This document shows, one piece after another, positions 1-12,169 of a stretch of DNA of 64,000 nt; position 1 is the first letter of the stretch; every line of letters begins with the position of its first letter. The notes beneath the pieces were generated by a model, which was given only the letters and a program-made list of their open reading frames with translations, ran no database searches and was not told the DNA's origin. The stretch is from Paracyclopina nana (taxonomy: Eukaryota; Arthropoda; Copepoda; Cyclopoida; Cyclopettidae). Made by a program: the position numbers and the translations under genes. Location of the stretch: the NCBI GenBank assembly GCA_019096065.1, contig JAGUCH010000004.1, positions 3,596,001-3,660,000 on the forward strand, written 5' to 3'.

Positions 1-921
1 AGATTGAAAGGCAGTGTGGTTGTGCACCGCAATATTTCATTGTGATTGTACCAGATGTACCAACTTGCAGTGGTGAAGCAATTAATTGCATGAACAAAAT
101 TAAGGAAGTGATGGGCGACTATCGCTACATATTAGACAAATCAGATGGGAAAACAAAGGTACAATACAATTAAACTATGATGCCAAACAATTGCAAAGTG
201 CTTTCATTTTTTCATAATAATCAGGTATGCCTCTCCAATTGCATAAATCAGGAAAATAGTGTTGTGGTCACGCAAGCAGCTTTTCCAAATCTGAATTCCT
301 TTGGAAATAGCCCTAGTTATTGCTTTATTTTAAAAAAGCTAGTCAGGTCATGCAACAATGACAGAAGACTTGCTTTGGATGCATCATACCCTAAGCTATG
401 TGGCACTATTTCAAAATACTATCCTACAGTAAGTGCTGGTGAGGCTATTAATTGCTCAGTGACATCTATTAGCAATGGAAATTTGGTATGTTCTCTATGT
501 TTAAATAATGGTTTGCTGGCTTATCTAACTGCAAATCTTTTCTGTTTAGGAGCCAAGATTTGATTTGGAAGAGCAAATTGTCGTATACTCAAGGGAAAAC
601 ATAGCAAAAGTGGATATCTTTTTGAAGGATCCTTATGTGAAAAGATTCATCAGAGAAGAAAAGATTTCAGAAATCACATTTGTTGGTACTGTTGGAGGTC
701 TACTAGGCTTATTTTTGGGCTTCAGTTTTATTTCTGCAGTTGAAATTGTCTATTTGTGCGTGCTTGCCTGCTTTTCTAGCAGAAAACCAGAAAAAAGGGA
801 ACATACTGCCCCAGATTTCCCAAAATATGTTCAACCTTACTTCAACACAAAAATCTATGATACTAAATACCCCAAAATTGCCCCTAACACAAAGATTTAT
901 CCTACAAGATGGCATGAATGA
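1..921 (+). CDS. DEG/ENaC (pickpocket-like) sodium channel, 3' part only
   Basis: Three coding exons are visible at about 1-158, 225-485 and 550-921, joined by short GT-AG introns that keep frame; the 5' exons lie outside the window. The first two exons encode the cysteine-rich extracellular domain. The last encodes the pre-M2 region and the pore helix M2, with the run GGLLGLFLGFSFIS. Its G-x-S triplet is the selectivity filter of the DEG/ENaC family. A short cytoplasmic tail rich in Lys, Tyr and Pro follows. Family members form trimeric, amiloride-sensitive, usually Na+-selective channels in the plasma membrane, often with sensory or osmoregulatory roles; the stimulus cannot be read here. 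AATAAA signals follow at about 1001 and 1027. A close paralogue lies directly downstream with the same exon layout, so this is a tandem duplicate. Confidence 0.88.
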
Positions 922-2491
922 ATCTACTAAAATTACTCTGCATTTGCTCATATACAATCCAATTAATCAACATGTATGTACAACCTTTAATTGTCCTTCA
1001 AATAAAAAAGGGGAAATTACTATGAAATAAAATAATTTTAAAAAGTGGTCTCATTTTATATTTAGTTATCTGACCTCTGAGCTTTTGTGAAAAATGAGGT
1101 ATGAATTCGTGTAAGTGCTGACTTGAGTGCAATCGAGAAAGGTAAATAGAATAAGTATGAAACTCAACCATCTAATGAGGTAACTGAAAGCTGATTTTTT
1201 TCTGAAAAATCTCAATAACTTTATGCTTGAACATATGAGTAATTTTTATGTCTTTGCGGAATGTAAGAATACAGCTAGTAAACCAGAAAACTTAGCCTGT
1301 GCACAGTGGTTCAAAATCCCTTCTAGATGCGCACGGGGAAAAAACTCGCGAAATTGTCAGAGTATACTATTTTCATAGGGTTCTAAGCTAAAAATTGACT
1401 TTCAGAGCTCGCACATTAAATCATTAAATGGTGTCTGATTATCATCACTTATCATCATAATTTTGTCAAACAAAAGTTATAGAATCCTGAAAGAAGGCTA
1501 AATTGGGTGCTCTACTGTTTTCCCTCGTGGAAACTGTTTCAGACCAATTTTCATTTTTAAGATGAATTTCAACCTTTTTCTATCAATTATCCCTAATTTG
1601 AGCAATTTTCATGGCTAAAAAGTTCTCCCAAAAAGAAGCTGAAAGTTCGTGGCAAAATGAGAATTTGGTGATTTGGCCGAATTTCTCATGCGCATGGAAA
1701 CGGCTTTTTGTTGAACCACCATTCTGTGGCATGATAAGGTCTGTTTTGCAATAAAACAATAATTACATTACAAGCATACTGTCCTGAAACCTCTTTTTTT
1801 CATTTGCAGTCCCCAATTAGGATAATTGCCAAAAAACCATGGACTGCATATAGCAGCTCTGCTGGTAAAAGGCCCTTTTTGGAAAAGGCACCTACATAAA
1901 TTGACACTTCAAAAAAGGCACCATTCATTTAAAGGTAATTAAAACATTGTCATTACCATAAAGTATGCATTATCTTTTGTCCCAAAAAATGTGTTCCTGC
2001 ATTCACTCATTGCTTAAGTTAATGTTTAGCCAAACTGAGTTTGGTTGCTAAGTTAAGTTGCCAACCTGAACTTACCTACAAAAGAGTTCTCAAATTTGTT
2101 GCTACACAAGCTTGAGTAAATACTAACTTTGCTAATCAGCTTATGATGATATCGAACCCAGTTGTCATGTTAATACAGCAGCCAAGATAGCAGCCAAAGA
2201 AGTAGAATTGTAACAAATATGGGTTTCACTTATCAGAGTTTCTCTACTACTATGAAACACAAATGTATTTATCATAATGTTTCTCTAAAGCAAGTGCATA
2301 TAGAGCATTAGATTTCAAGTCCATTGGAAGCTTGAACTTTTGTAGAATGTTGTATTATGTCAAACCCTGTTCTCATGGAACCAATTCAATTCAGATTTAC
2401 CCTCTTTAGCATGTGCATTATTTATTGTTTTTTGTGGCAAAACAAAAGTCTTTTGCTTGCATAGTAGCTGACAGGAAAGCAATGCAACAAC
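922..2491. other. Intergenic spacer between the two channel genes
   Basis: AT-rich sequence with no coding signal that I can support. It holds poly(A) signals of the upstream channel near 1000-1035. I see no RNA gene or clear mobile element in it. Confidence 0.5.
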
Positions 2492-4947
2492 ATGGCAGGC
2501 AAGGAAAAGGAAGTCAGCTTTACAACTTTCTGTCAAATGACAAGCCTTCATGGATGGAACTTCATTCCATTTAATGGATACACAACAAAATCACTAATAT
2601 TTTGGGTAGCTACAATTGTTGCAGCTCTTTCAAGTGGTGGTTTCATTATATCAAACTTTGCAAATGGCAAGTAGAATCTAACATTGAATTTTATAATGAA
2701 TTCATGAATAAATATGCGCAGAATTTTTGTCATCAACTGTGTCATATAATCTGGAGTCTCCAACTGTGGCATTAGATGATGTGTTTTTTCCATCAGTAGT
2801 TGTGTGCAATATGAATTCCTTGAGAAAGTCATTTATTCAGTCCTTGATGAAGGATCCAACATTAAAAAATCTAACAACATTTGATGATCTCCTCATGCTG
2901 GTAAACAACTTCTACATCAAAGGGATACAATTAGAGCTTTCGCCAAAAGAAGAATTGATAACTAAAGCCATTTTTGATTCTCAAATATACAATGACCTTT
3001 ATGAAGAATTTGTAAAAGCAGCAACATATGAAGATGAAATACCAGATTTCTCTAATGTATATGTAGCAAAGTATCATTCATTGGTAGAAATTGATGAAGA
3101 AGAGAGATTTGATCCAAAATACAAGCTTGCCTATTTTCTGGAAATAGCAACACAATTCAGGCACAAAGAAGTTCTGGTCAATATTCAATTCAATGGAGCT
3201 GGATTTAATCATGATGGCGGAGGCTTTGCAACAGACATAAGTGACACTTGTCACTGGCTTACACCATTTGTTAAAGCCCCGGGAGATTTTCAAGATCTGA
3301 GGTAAAATCATTTACTCATAAAAGATGACTTAATCAAGTTTTCTTGCAGAACAATGGTCACTTTTGCAAGAAATGGTCTGAATAATGGATTGCAACTTTT
3401 GCTTGATGCTGAATCATTTGATTATGCATCAACACAATCTGGTAGTGAAGGATTCACTTTGAGTATTTTGCATCAGCTAGACATACCCATCATGAAAAAT
3501 ACAGGAATAAATATTCAAGCTGGTCAAGCAAGCCAAATTGTGGTTGTGCCTCAGCTAATGAATACTTCGCTAGCTGCAAAGAGAAGATTTACACCAATTG
3601 AAAGACAATGTTATTTTGAAGATGAAATTTACTTGCGACATTTTCCTCCTAAATTCAGCTTCAGGTTATTTTGCTTTTTTTAGATATGTCCATCTGACAG
3701 GCACATGCTTAAAATTATTTCAACACAAAAAATGAGGTGGATTGAAATTATTTTTCACCTTGTAATTTGTGGTCAAAATTTAAAGGATTTTATGTTGCAT
3801 TCTTGAAATTATGCCAGTCTCAAACCTGTTTAATTGTTAAAGCCCATAATTTCAAGCACACTTGCCAACTTGCTTAACAAGCCAGCAATGCAAAAAGATA
3901 AGCTTTATTTTGAATGTAACATACATAAAAATCACATTTAGCTTTAATGACTTAATAGGAAATATTATTCACCCAATTTTTCAGGCATGACATTTCCAAC
4001 TGCCTCTTTGAAGCAGCACTGCAAGAAATTGAGAGGTTATGTGGTTGTGCTCCTCAATATTTCATTGTAATTGTTCCAGATATACCAACATGCAGTGGTG
4101 AAGCTATTAATTGCATGAACAAAGTAAAGGAAGTCATGGGAGATTACAGATACATCATAGATGAAAAAGATGGACAGAAAAAGGTGGAAATACAGTTAGA
4201 ATTTGAAGTACTAAACCTACTTGGCATAAATTATTTTGCAGATTTGCTTATCAAATTGCATTGATCAACAAAATAGTGTTGTTGTGACCCAAGCTGCATT
4301 CCCAAATTTGCAGGCCTTTGGAAGTAGCCAAAGCTACTGTCTCATTTTAAAAAAGCTAGTCAGATCATGCTTTGGAGACAAGAGAGAGGGCCTTGACAAA
4401 TCATATCCTTTGCTTTGCAAAACCATCATAAAGTATTATCCTACCCTGTCTGAAGGGGATTCCATAAATTGCACAAGCACCACTGGACAAAATATTGAAA
4501 TGGTATACTAAACTCAGTCCTTCTTATTTAAATTCAATCACAATAGAAGAATCTTTTGCCTAGGAGACCTGGCCAGATCTTGAATCTCATGTGGTTGAGT
4601 ATTCAAGGGAAAATGTGGCTAAGGTCAATATCTTTTTGAAGGACCCATATGTCAAAAGATTTATCCGTGAAGAAAAAATATCAGAGTTTACATTTGTTGG
4701 AACAGTTGGTGGCCTTTTAGGGCTATTTCTTGGCTTCAGTTTCATTTCTGCAGTAGAAATGGTTTATTTATGCTGCCTAGCTATAATGGGCATGAGAAAG
4801 TCATCAAATTACCATCCAGAAGTGGAAGAGGATATTGCAAAGCCTCCTAAATTCACTGCACAGTATTTATCATCTGCAGACAACTTTGAATTTCAATCAA
4901 AAAAAAATAATCCTCATTTGAACTGGCACAGCAAGTTTCAAAATTGA
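2492..4947 (+). CDS. DEG/ENaC (pickpocket-like) sodium channel, complete, six exons
   Basis: Six exons at about 2492-2666, 2722-3301, 3350-3664, 3985-4183, 4242-4502 and 4564-4947 give a protein of about 637 residues, normal for the family. In order: a short cytoplasmic N-terminus with the conserved His-Gly gating motif (HGWNF, near residue 20), M1 at about 33-55, the post-M1 motif FFPSVVVCN, a long Cys-rich extracellular domain, and M2 with the G-F-S filter near 567-569. The first intron appears to use a GC donor (GCAAGT) rather than GT. The other introns are GT-AG and mostly about 50-60 bases. The extracellular and M2 exons are nearly superimposable on those of the upstream paralogue, and the main difference is the divergent C-terminal tail. 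The likely role is a Na+-permeable plasma-membrane channel; the ligand or stimulus is unknown. Confidence 0.9.
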
Positions 4948-5212
4948 TTTATGAAATTATCAGTCATCAATATTTTGTGCAACATGTTGTCTCACACAAA
5001 AATACAGAAATATCCTTTCTCAAGGCAATAAGAAACTTTATATTCTGTAATACGATTTTTGAGTGTTTTAATGAAGTTACCGGGCTGCCCCGTGCCTTAG
5101 AAAATACTGCTTGGTTTTTAGTTGCTATGTGAATATCACTGGCTCTCATGAGCTAGCATCCCGTGGTTTGGGAGCAACAAAATAGACTTTTAAAAACCAC
5201 TTTTTTAGAGGT

Positions 5213-5290
5213 GCTCCTATGGCACAATGCTTGGCTCTTGATTTAGGAGTCTAGTGTTCAAACCCCAGTCATTCCTTAACTTTTTTTTAT
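5213..5290 (+). repeat. tRNA-like short repeat (SINE-head-like)
   Basis: There is an A-box-like stretch (TGGCACAATGC), a B-box-like stretch (GTGTTCAAACCCC) about 40 bases later, and then a run of eight T. The cloverleaf is poor and no convincing anticodon arm is seen. It reads as a tRNA-derived repeat rather than a tRNA gene. Confidence 0.35.
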
Positions 5291-5346
5291 TTCTCTATTT
5301 TGCTTAAATTATGGTTAAGTCTTATACATAGCATGCAATTTTCATG

Positions 5347-5585
5347 ATGTTTCCATAGCTCAGAGTATTGGAATGCTGATCCAACAGTCTGAGGTTCAAA
5401 CATAGGATGAGCCTCTCTTTTTTGTAACTGATTTAGAATTTGGTTTATTGCCAGGGAATATGAGGGGCATAAAATTACTTAAAATCCTTCAAATTTGATT
5501 CCAGGGCCATTAAGTATTTAATATCCCCCAAATTGCTTAGAAAGAACTGTGATATAAAAGAGCTGAGTCGGATCGGTAAACTGAA
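5347..5585 (+). repeat. tRNA-headed repeat, left copy of an inverted pair
   Basis: A 240-base unit starts with a tRNA-like A box (CATAGCTCAGAG) and B box (GAGGTTCAAAC), continues through a T-rich stretch and an AT-rich body, and ends near GAGCTGAGTC. The same unit recurs in opposite orientation at about 8085-8332, diverged but clearly alignable over its full length. The tRNA-like head favours two SINE copies; the inverted arrangement would also fit the ends of a 3 kb composite element. Confidence 0.55.
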
Positions 5586-5738
5586 TTATAACACGACGAA
5601 ATCGTATTACAGTATATTTATTTATATACAGTATATAACTATTACTATTAGCTGAGATGGCTGAGCAGTACATAAGCTCCGACCATATAATTTCCGTGAT
5701 TTTTCATGGTTGTTTGATGTAGAGGAGGATAATGTAAC

Positions 5739-5887
5739 AATACTGTCCTGATGACGAGTCCATATAGGGTTTTTCGCTCATGAGTAGTCAAATGAAAGAT
5801 CATCGAGTGGCGAAGCCACGAGTGATCTGGAATTTTACTACGAATGAGCGAAAAACCCTATATGGACGAGTCATCAGGACAGTATTG
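5739..5887. repeat. Large hairpin: 50-base inverted repeat with a nested stem-loop
   Basis: Arms at about 5739-5788 and 5838-5887 are near-perfect reverse complements. Between them lies a second stem, AGATCA...TGATCT, enclosing GTGGC-GAA-GCCAC. The sequence just after the right arm (AGGACAGTATTGACATTTTT) recurs in diverged form near 6129, so the hairpin is probably part of a dispersed mobile element. No protein is encoded. Confidence 0.75.
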
Positions 5888-6254
5888 ACATTTTTGTCAG
5901 CTTCGTGAGGGTTAAAAGTCCCAATAGTACTGTTAAATGCTGAAAATTCATTAATTTATCAATTAAATTGGCCTTAAAAACGATAGCTCGTTTGCAGGCA
6001 AAACTTTGCGGTCAATCTCGCGCATCTACAGGTTAGTAACACAAGATCTCAACAATCATTGCTAAATGCGGTGTCATTTCAATAGATGGCGCTTTTTCGT
6101 GCAACTTTAACTTAAATGGATGAGTAATTAGGACAGAATTGACATTTTTGCCAGCTTTGTGAGGTTGCAAGTCTCAAAAGTACTTTTAAATGCTAAAAAA
6201 ATATCAATTTAATTAAGACATTATTAATAATATATGCCAGATTAATTGAGGTTG

Positions 6255-6340
6255 TAAGTGTGTTCTGATAGTACATTGGCATAGTGCAGACCTTTCACAC
6301 AGAAGACCCGGGCTCGAATCCCGGTCAAGTCTTTTTTTAA
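6255..6340 (+). repeat. tRNA-Val-like Pol III repeat
   Basis: It contains an A-box-like TGGCATAGTGCAG, a CAC in an anticodon-like loop (TTCACAC), a strong B box (GGGCTCGAATCCCGG) and a T7 run. It resembles a degraded tRNA-Val(CAC), but the acceptor stem does not pair well. I call it a SINE head or tRNA relic, not a working tRNA. Confidence 0.4.
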
Positions 6341-6597
6341 ATTGAAGAAGGAACTCTCAAGTTGCCAACTGTACAATAATGGATATTATTTCTTCACATG
6401 TGACGAAAAAGTCATTATTGTACGGTAGATGTGAGCGCACGCCAAATCTCAGCAAAATACAGGGATTTTCACTTCACTGCCGTATGTAGTGAACCCACCG
6501 CCAAGTTGACAAAAATGAACATTATGCATCTACAAGTGGATAATGATCATTATGCCTCGCTTGATCCTTGCGCCATCTATCTTGTTTAAATATCATA

Positions 6598-6690
6598 GAA
6601 AAAAAGGAAGGTGGCAGTAAGAATCGAACAGTGGTCACCCAGGTAGCGCGCCGACGCTCTACCTCTAAGCCATCAATTTGATTATGAAAA
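6598..6690 (-). repeat. tRNA-like repeat, minus strand
   Basis: On the minus strand there is an A-box-like TGGCTTAGAGGTAGAGCGTC and a B-box-like CTGTTCGATTCTTAC with correct spacing for a tRNA relic. The arms do not fold into a convincing cloverleaf. It is probably another SINE head in this repeat-rich stretch. Confidence 0.35.
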
Positions 6691-8084
6691 TTGCTTAGGA
6701 GCAAGCGGTTAAGAAACATGGCCAAACAGGCCAGTGCACAATGGGCCACAGAGACCTATATTTCTCCATTTTAGCCAAATTATGTAATCCAGTTTCAACC
6801 ACTTTTATATTTAAAATAGTTGCAATGGGTTCTTGGTGATCAGAATTGACCATTTAAAAGGCTCTAAATTCAATTCAATTTATGAATTGATGATCATTTT
6901 TGAGAAACATCCCAAATTTGTCAAAAAAGTGGCTACTATTCCCTTAGAACTACAATTTTTTTGTTGAAGCCTTGAATTAGAGTTAGTTTAAGTATTTTAG
7001 GCCTCAAGAGAACAGGATTTCATTAAAAATAAGGGTCAAAATTGGCCCAAAAAGATGACTCTTCTATTTGCTTGTAAAACTAAACCAAATATTAGAACTT
7101 TTTAAGTCCAAGGTTGTCCAGCCCCTAACACTGTCAAATTAGAGAAAAAATAAAATGAACAGGGTTGGACAGCAAAAAAAGTGCGTGAATTTGTGTAAGA
7201 CTTTGCTGGAAAGAGTTAAAAGTTCCAGTTTAACAGTAATTTTGGGCTTCATTAATGCGCTGCCAATTTGACGAAAAATCAGAAAAGGAAGAAAATGCTT
7301 CAACGGGACTAAAGGCTCTTTAAACGGGACCCACTGAGCGGCGCGGCATGGTCGCAAGACGCAACGGCAACATGTTTAAGGCTAGACTGCTGGGTCAGCT
7401 TTGAGGAGCTCACGCTCGCTGTGTGCAGCGACTACTAGCTAGCGCGGCCGGTGCAAGCTAGACGGCTGGGTCAACTTTGATGAGCTGTCTGCAAAAAAGC
7501 GAACCCTAAAATTTAAGGCATATCTTGCAAAAAAATGAGGAAGAAAAGCAATTTTTTTTTGACTTTCAGGTATTGCTTGAAATGTTGGGGGTAGCTAATT
7601 CACAACAGTAACATAACAATAACAAACGCAAGTAGCACGCCTAGCGGAGGGAAAGTTGAAACATTTGGGATTAGGGAGTAGTCGATTCAAAATTCAGTGC
7701 TACAAGATCCCTTGATGTGAGCGTGCAGTGAATTTTGGATCTTTTACATCGTCTAACAAGAAAAGGATAAAAAAAAGGACCGATCTTAGGGCAATTTTTG
7801 TGTGCATTAGCAATTTTTTTAGTTTCGTGTTGGCTACAAGTTTTCTAAACTGTTAGAAATCATTAAGATCAATGGAGCCAGTTTTTTGGCACTCCAATTG
7901 AGAAGTCTGGAGATTATTTTGATTCTTCTTTTTAAATTCAGCCTCAAAAAAGTAGTACGGTTGTGTAAACCGTGAACCCTGAAATCCCAAGTATTTCTCC
8001 AGTAATGTCACTTGATGGCGTATCATTGTTATGATACTTTTGTCTATAGTAATAGGATTATACCATTTCCTAGTGTTAGAATTC

Positions 8085-8332
8085 AGTTAACTGGTCTGAC
8101 TCAGCTCTTTTATATCACAGTGCTTTCTGAGCATTTTGTGGGATATCAATTATTAATGTCCCTGGAATCAAATTGGAGGAATTTAAATTAGTTTTATTAC
8201 CCTCATATTCCATGCAACTAATCCAAATTCATAAGAAGTTAGAAAAAAGAGATGGACAACCAAGATTTGAACCTCAGATAGTTGGAATAGTATTCCAGTG
8301 CTACCATTGAGCTATGGAAACTGCATAAATGT
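8085..8332 (-). repeat. tRNA-headed repeat, right copy of an inverted pair
   Basis: This is the reverse-oriented partner of the unit at 5347-5585. On the minus strand it begins with CATAGCTCAATGGTAGCAC, has the B box GAGGTTCAAATC, then the same body (GAATATGAGGG, TTTGATTCCAGGG) and ends at GAGCTGAGTC. The two copies are diverged, so the pair is not recent. Confidence 0.55.
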
Positions 8333-8739
8333 ATCTACTATAAGATGAAAAGTAATTCTTGCATTTATAATTCCATTTACCTATTTGTCTCAGTTTAATC
8401 AACTACACATGAACAAAAGGACTTTATAGGGCAACAAAAGTTATAAAATATATTATAATAAGTGTCACTTTTTAAGATGAATAACAGAAGATAGGAGGTC
8501 CTTATGGTAAGTTGCTGGCAATTTTGGCCTAAATTTACCGTGTTGGCCAAGTTGACATTAATTGATAGCCTGTTTGATTAAGATCACAAATGAGGAGCAA
8601 TGGATGAGACATGCTATTGTAGGGGTTTGAATATCTCCCAAGGGTGACCTACAATGCATCCTAATGAGCTAATGAGATGACATAATAGGGATCTGTACTC
8701 TAGCATATCCGTACATTTACTGACTCTTTGTACAACGCA

Positions 8740-11040
8740 TTTCCACCGGGTAGAGAGCGCACAGCGCCTAGGGCGAGCGGACCCGTGCTCTTGCTACAAC
8801 TTCCCCATACTGAGGATTTGTCATGTCCTCACAACGGGCAGCCGACAACCTTTGCCTGGGTGTAGCAGGCCGCAACGGGGAGATAGGGGGCCCGGAAGCA
8901 ACTTCACCCTCAGAGACAGGCTTCATAGGGGTAAAGGTTGCAGATGGAACAGTTGCTGCTGGTGGCACTGTCAATCAGGTAGTTGTGCATAGACTCATTC
9001 TGTCAGGCCAGCACATCCGCTTGAGCCTGGAGGTTTTTGTAGACGCTATCATGTTCCTTGAAAAGGGCCTCTCTCATACGCTAGCAGAAACCATAGCGGG
9101 AGCCCTTGGGGGCGCTGGAGGCAGCACCATCAGCAGAGCCTGCATTTGCAGAGGCATACTTTGGTGGGGCATCTTCATCATCACCGTTGTCTGAGCTTCC
9201 CAAGTCAGCCAAAGGGAACGCTTGGGCAGCTCTGGTCCTCAATACTTAGCCTGCAAGGGCCCATCTCTGGGTCCAATGATCAAGATTGCGAAGTCTCGGA
9301 GCTAAGTTGAAAAGAGTTGCAGTTGGCAACGGTATATCTGTTGAAATCCGTGTCCGCAAAAATCCGTACCGTAATATTCCGTTCTGTGAAAATCCATGCC
9401 GTTATATTCCGTTCCATAAAAATCCGTTCCGTGATAATCCGTTCAGTCAAAATCATCTCAGTTAAAAAACATTCAATATATTTTGATGAACATCGTCTTC
9501 TAGTAGAAATTTTTGTTTCTTCCTTAAATGACATATCACGATTTTTTGTTTTTGAACCAGAATTGTCGGGGAACTTGGCTGATGCGCAATCACTTTAGCA
9601 ACTTTTTAAATTGATCTCACCAAACCTTCCACAGAAAAGGACTACCTACAGGAAACCGTAAATTGTACTGTATTTATCCTACAGGCAAACTCATAAGATT
9701 TCAGACGGCTGATCGCTGCCTGCACAGTGCCGTCTGAAAAAGCAAAAGGCCTCATTTTCTTGATTATTTTTTGCTAGGTATAATCTTTACAGGCTTAATT
9801 AGTGTCTAAGATTCAAATAGACTAATTATATTTACATCTTACTATATTTAGTGAGCTATCTTTCCTTTCTGGTAATTCATTTGTTGAACATGTCAAATAA
9901 GCGCGCACACTGATGACGTCAAGCCGTCTGAACTCAGTGCCATCTAGTGCAGTCAGCTTGACCTGGGGTTCCTAAATGTATATGCGAATTAACGGAGATT
10001 TGCGGAGCTGATTATCACGGAACGGATTTTTACGGAACGGAATATAACGGCATGGATTTTCACAGAACGGAATATAACGGCACGGATTTTTGCGGACACG
10101 GATTTGAACAGTACATTCTTGGCAACTTGACTGCATGCCCTTGAGGACGAACCTGGAAACCGTTATTCCTCCTCATGGGCCAACAGGAGTAGGTCACCCA
10201 GGTGGCCAGTGCCCCCCATGAGGCTGGTGGAATTTTGGACTTTGTAGACGCTCGTCCTCACATTGAGGGCCTTACGCTTAGGCCACACGATGGTACCCTC
10301 GGCATCATCCTGGATGATGAGGTCCTGAAAGTTGGCAGTGAGGTGATTCGAGAAAACCACCCTTCCATTGGCCGTATTCAGTTTTCCATATTTCAGTTTT
10401 TTCAGTAGATTGACTCCACCAGGGCACTGATGGTTGTGGTCTCATAAGATTGATAGAAGGTCATGCCGCCTCTGGTGAAGGTGGTTGTCATACACTTGTG
10501 GTCCTTCTCCAGGCCTCCCTTGGAGAAGTAGCATAGGGACGCCATGTTATTGAGAGCCACCTCAACCTTTGTGTTCTCAATGATGAGGAAGTGCTTCTCA
10601 GCAGCCTTGCAGCAGGCCTGCAGGGTCACCAGGTAGGGCCAATTGACATCCATCATCTGGCTACCATAGCTGATGCTGTCATAGCCGCATCACATGACCT
10701 GTCTTGAGACATGTACCCAGCAATGGAAGGCCTTGATGGACAAGGTTGAGGCAGTCTGCAGCACCTGGATGGTGATGTTGATAGGTGCCTGGTAGGAACT
10801 GTGGATGTCCTCGCAGAGCTCAGGCTGGCTCAAGGCTTCGTGGATTGCATTGGGGTGGGCACAGTTGTACGTGATGAACGAAGTCACCTTGGCCTCTGGG
10901 GTGTAAAGATCTGGGTTCCGGTTCATCATCAGCTGGCCTTGTTGACCTGGTAGCAGAATGTCAGTGCGGACTTGCTTGCAGGAGAAGGTCCAGCATATGT
11001 CCTGGTAGATCCTATTACGGCTTCCCTTATGTACCACTTT
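8740..11040 (-). pseudogene. Broken coding fossil of unknown family, split by a foldback element
   Basis: Two GC-richer stretches, about 8740-9300 and 10125-11040, hold short open pieces on the minus strand with coding-like composition, unlike the AT-rich surroundings. I do not recognise the protein. It could be a decayed host gene or an old virus-like insertion. It is clearly broken, with several interruptions, and a separate foldback transposon sits inside it. No function is proposed. Confidence 0.45.
9338..10111. mobile_element. Foldback (TIR) transposon, non-autonomous
   Basis: Long terminal inverted repeats of about 110 bases (left near 9338-9450, right near 9998-10111) each consist of short subrepeats based on AAAATCCGTNCCGT and ATATTCCGTTC. 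The interior of about 550 bases has no coding potential. The structure is typical of foldback-type DNA elements with repetitive TIRs. It lies inside the coding fossil at 8740-11040. Confidence 0.75.
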
Positions 11041-11515
11041 GTAATTAATGTCAAATTTCTTTAAGTGCCTTAAGTTCTAGCTGTCATGCATAAAGCAAGA
11101 TATGCATCCATTTAAAATGGGAACTAGTTTGAGCTGATAAATCTCAATTTGCAATTTGGTGGTTCCTCTAGTGTTTTGTCATCCTTCCTTCTCTTAGGGT
11201 AATAAAAGATGCTTAAGTTTGAAAAGAATCAATTTTATTTGTAATAACAATATCCTAGCTTATACATATCAATTCTGCTGAAACTACTAATGGAAAATAA
11301 CTTAAAATTATGCTAAAAAGTAGCAGGATAGAAAAACAGCACCAGAAGCATTTCATAGTTGCTATCTGAAAGCAGGAATTCATATCTACTGCTCATCATG
11401 TCAGCTCAACATATATGCTATGAAAGAGACAAGTTTCTCTGCCATAGAAGAATTATTTACTTTGAAAAAAAGCAAAATATTGAGTAATCAATGCTTCAAA
11501 AAAACATCATTTTTT

Positions 11516-11605
11516 TATATACAGCCTGAGTCGTCAAATACTTTACACGTTACAAAAACTTTTGTACTGAAAGTGTAAAGTATTTGACGACTCAGGCTGT
11601 ATATA
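11516..11605. repeat. 90-base perfect palindrome (MITE-like)
   Basis: Arms of 33 bases (11516-11548 and 11573-11605) are exact reverse complements starting TATATACAGCCTGAGTCGTC. The short loop itself contains ACAAAA and TTTTGT, which extend the pairing. Flanking TA-rich ends and an outer ACAGCCTG suggest a tiny Tc1/mariner-type MITE. A hairpin RNA cannot be excluded. Confidence 0.7.
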
Positions 11606-12169
11606 TATTTAATCATTTTTGCTATGAAAGCTTCAAAAATTGTCTTATAATTGATGACCAGGTTAAAAGTTAGGCATGAAAAATTGTCAACTTCATAAGG
11701 ATATGGCGCTCTAATTCTCATTTCTCAGTATTGAATATTCATTAAAAACAGCCCAAAATTGCTATGTTATGGGATTAAAACATTGCGAAATTGTCATGAA
11801 GTAAACAAACCCCGCATCATGAAATGCTGTCCTAGTCACGTCGGACCATGAATATTGCTGGCAGTTCGGTGCAGCAAAGCTGTGCTGCATTCTCTGTCGA
11901 TTACACTGCGTCTACAGCACTTTTGAGAGCTCGTGTGAGCCACGCTCGGCGGAGCTCGCAATTGTTTTTTGCCGAGCTCCTAGAATTTTGTCAGCTGCAA
12001 CTCGCCAAAATATGACGTATTCCGCCAAAATGAAGCCGAGTCATTGAAAACAGACAGCCATGCAGAGTAACGGCGGCTGTCAGCAAAACAGCATTTACAC
12101 TGAAAAGTAAACATAAAGTCGGCTGAGAAGGTCGCGTCAAATTTTCAAAACTGACAAAAAAGGTGCGAA
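11606..12169. other. Spacer and probable promoter region upstream of the zinc-finger gene
   Basis: No gene is visible. The segment from about 11820 to 12170 is less AT-rich and has several CpG sites, as expected near a housekeeping promoter. Confidence 0.35.

Noticed and set aside
5739-5887. Hammerhead ribozyme
   Set aside because: The arms contain CTGATGA and GTCC, reminiscent of the core, but the matching GGAC-GAAA strand and cleavage site are absent on both strands.
6255-6340. Functional tRNA-Val gene
   Set aside because: The boxes are good but the acceptor and anticodon stems do not pair properly; better seen as a tRNA-derived repeat.
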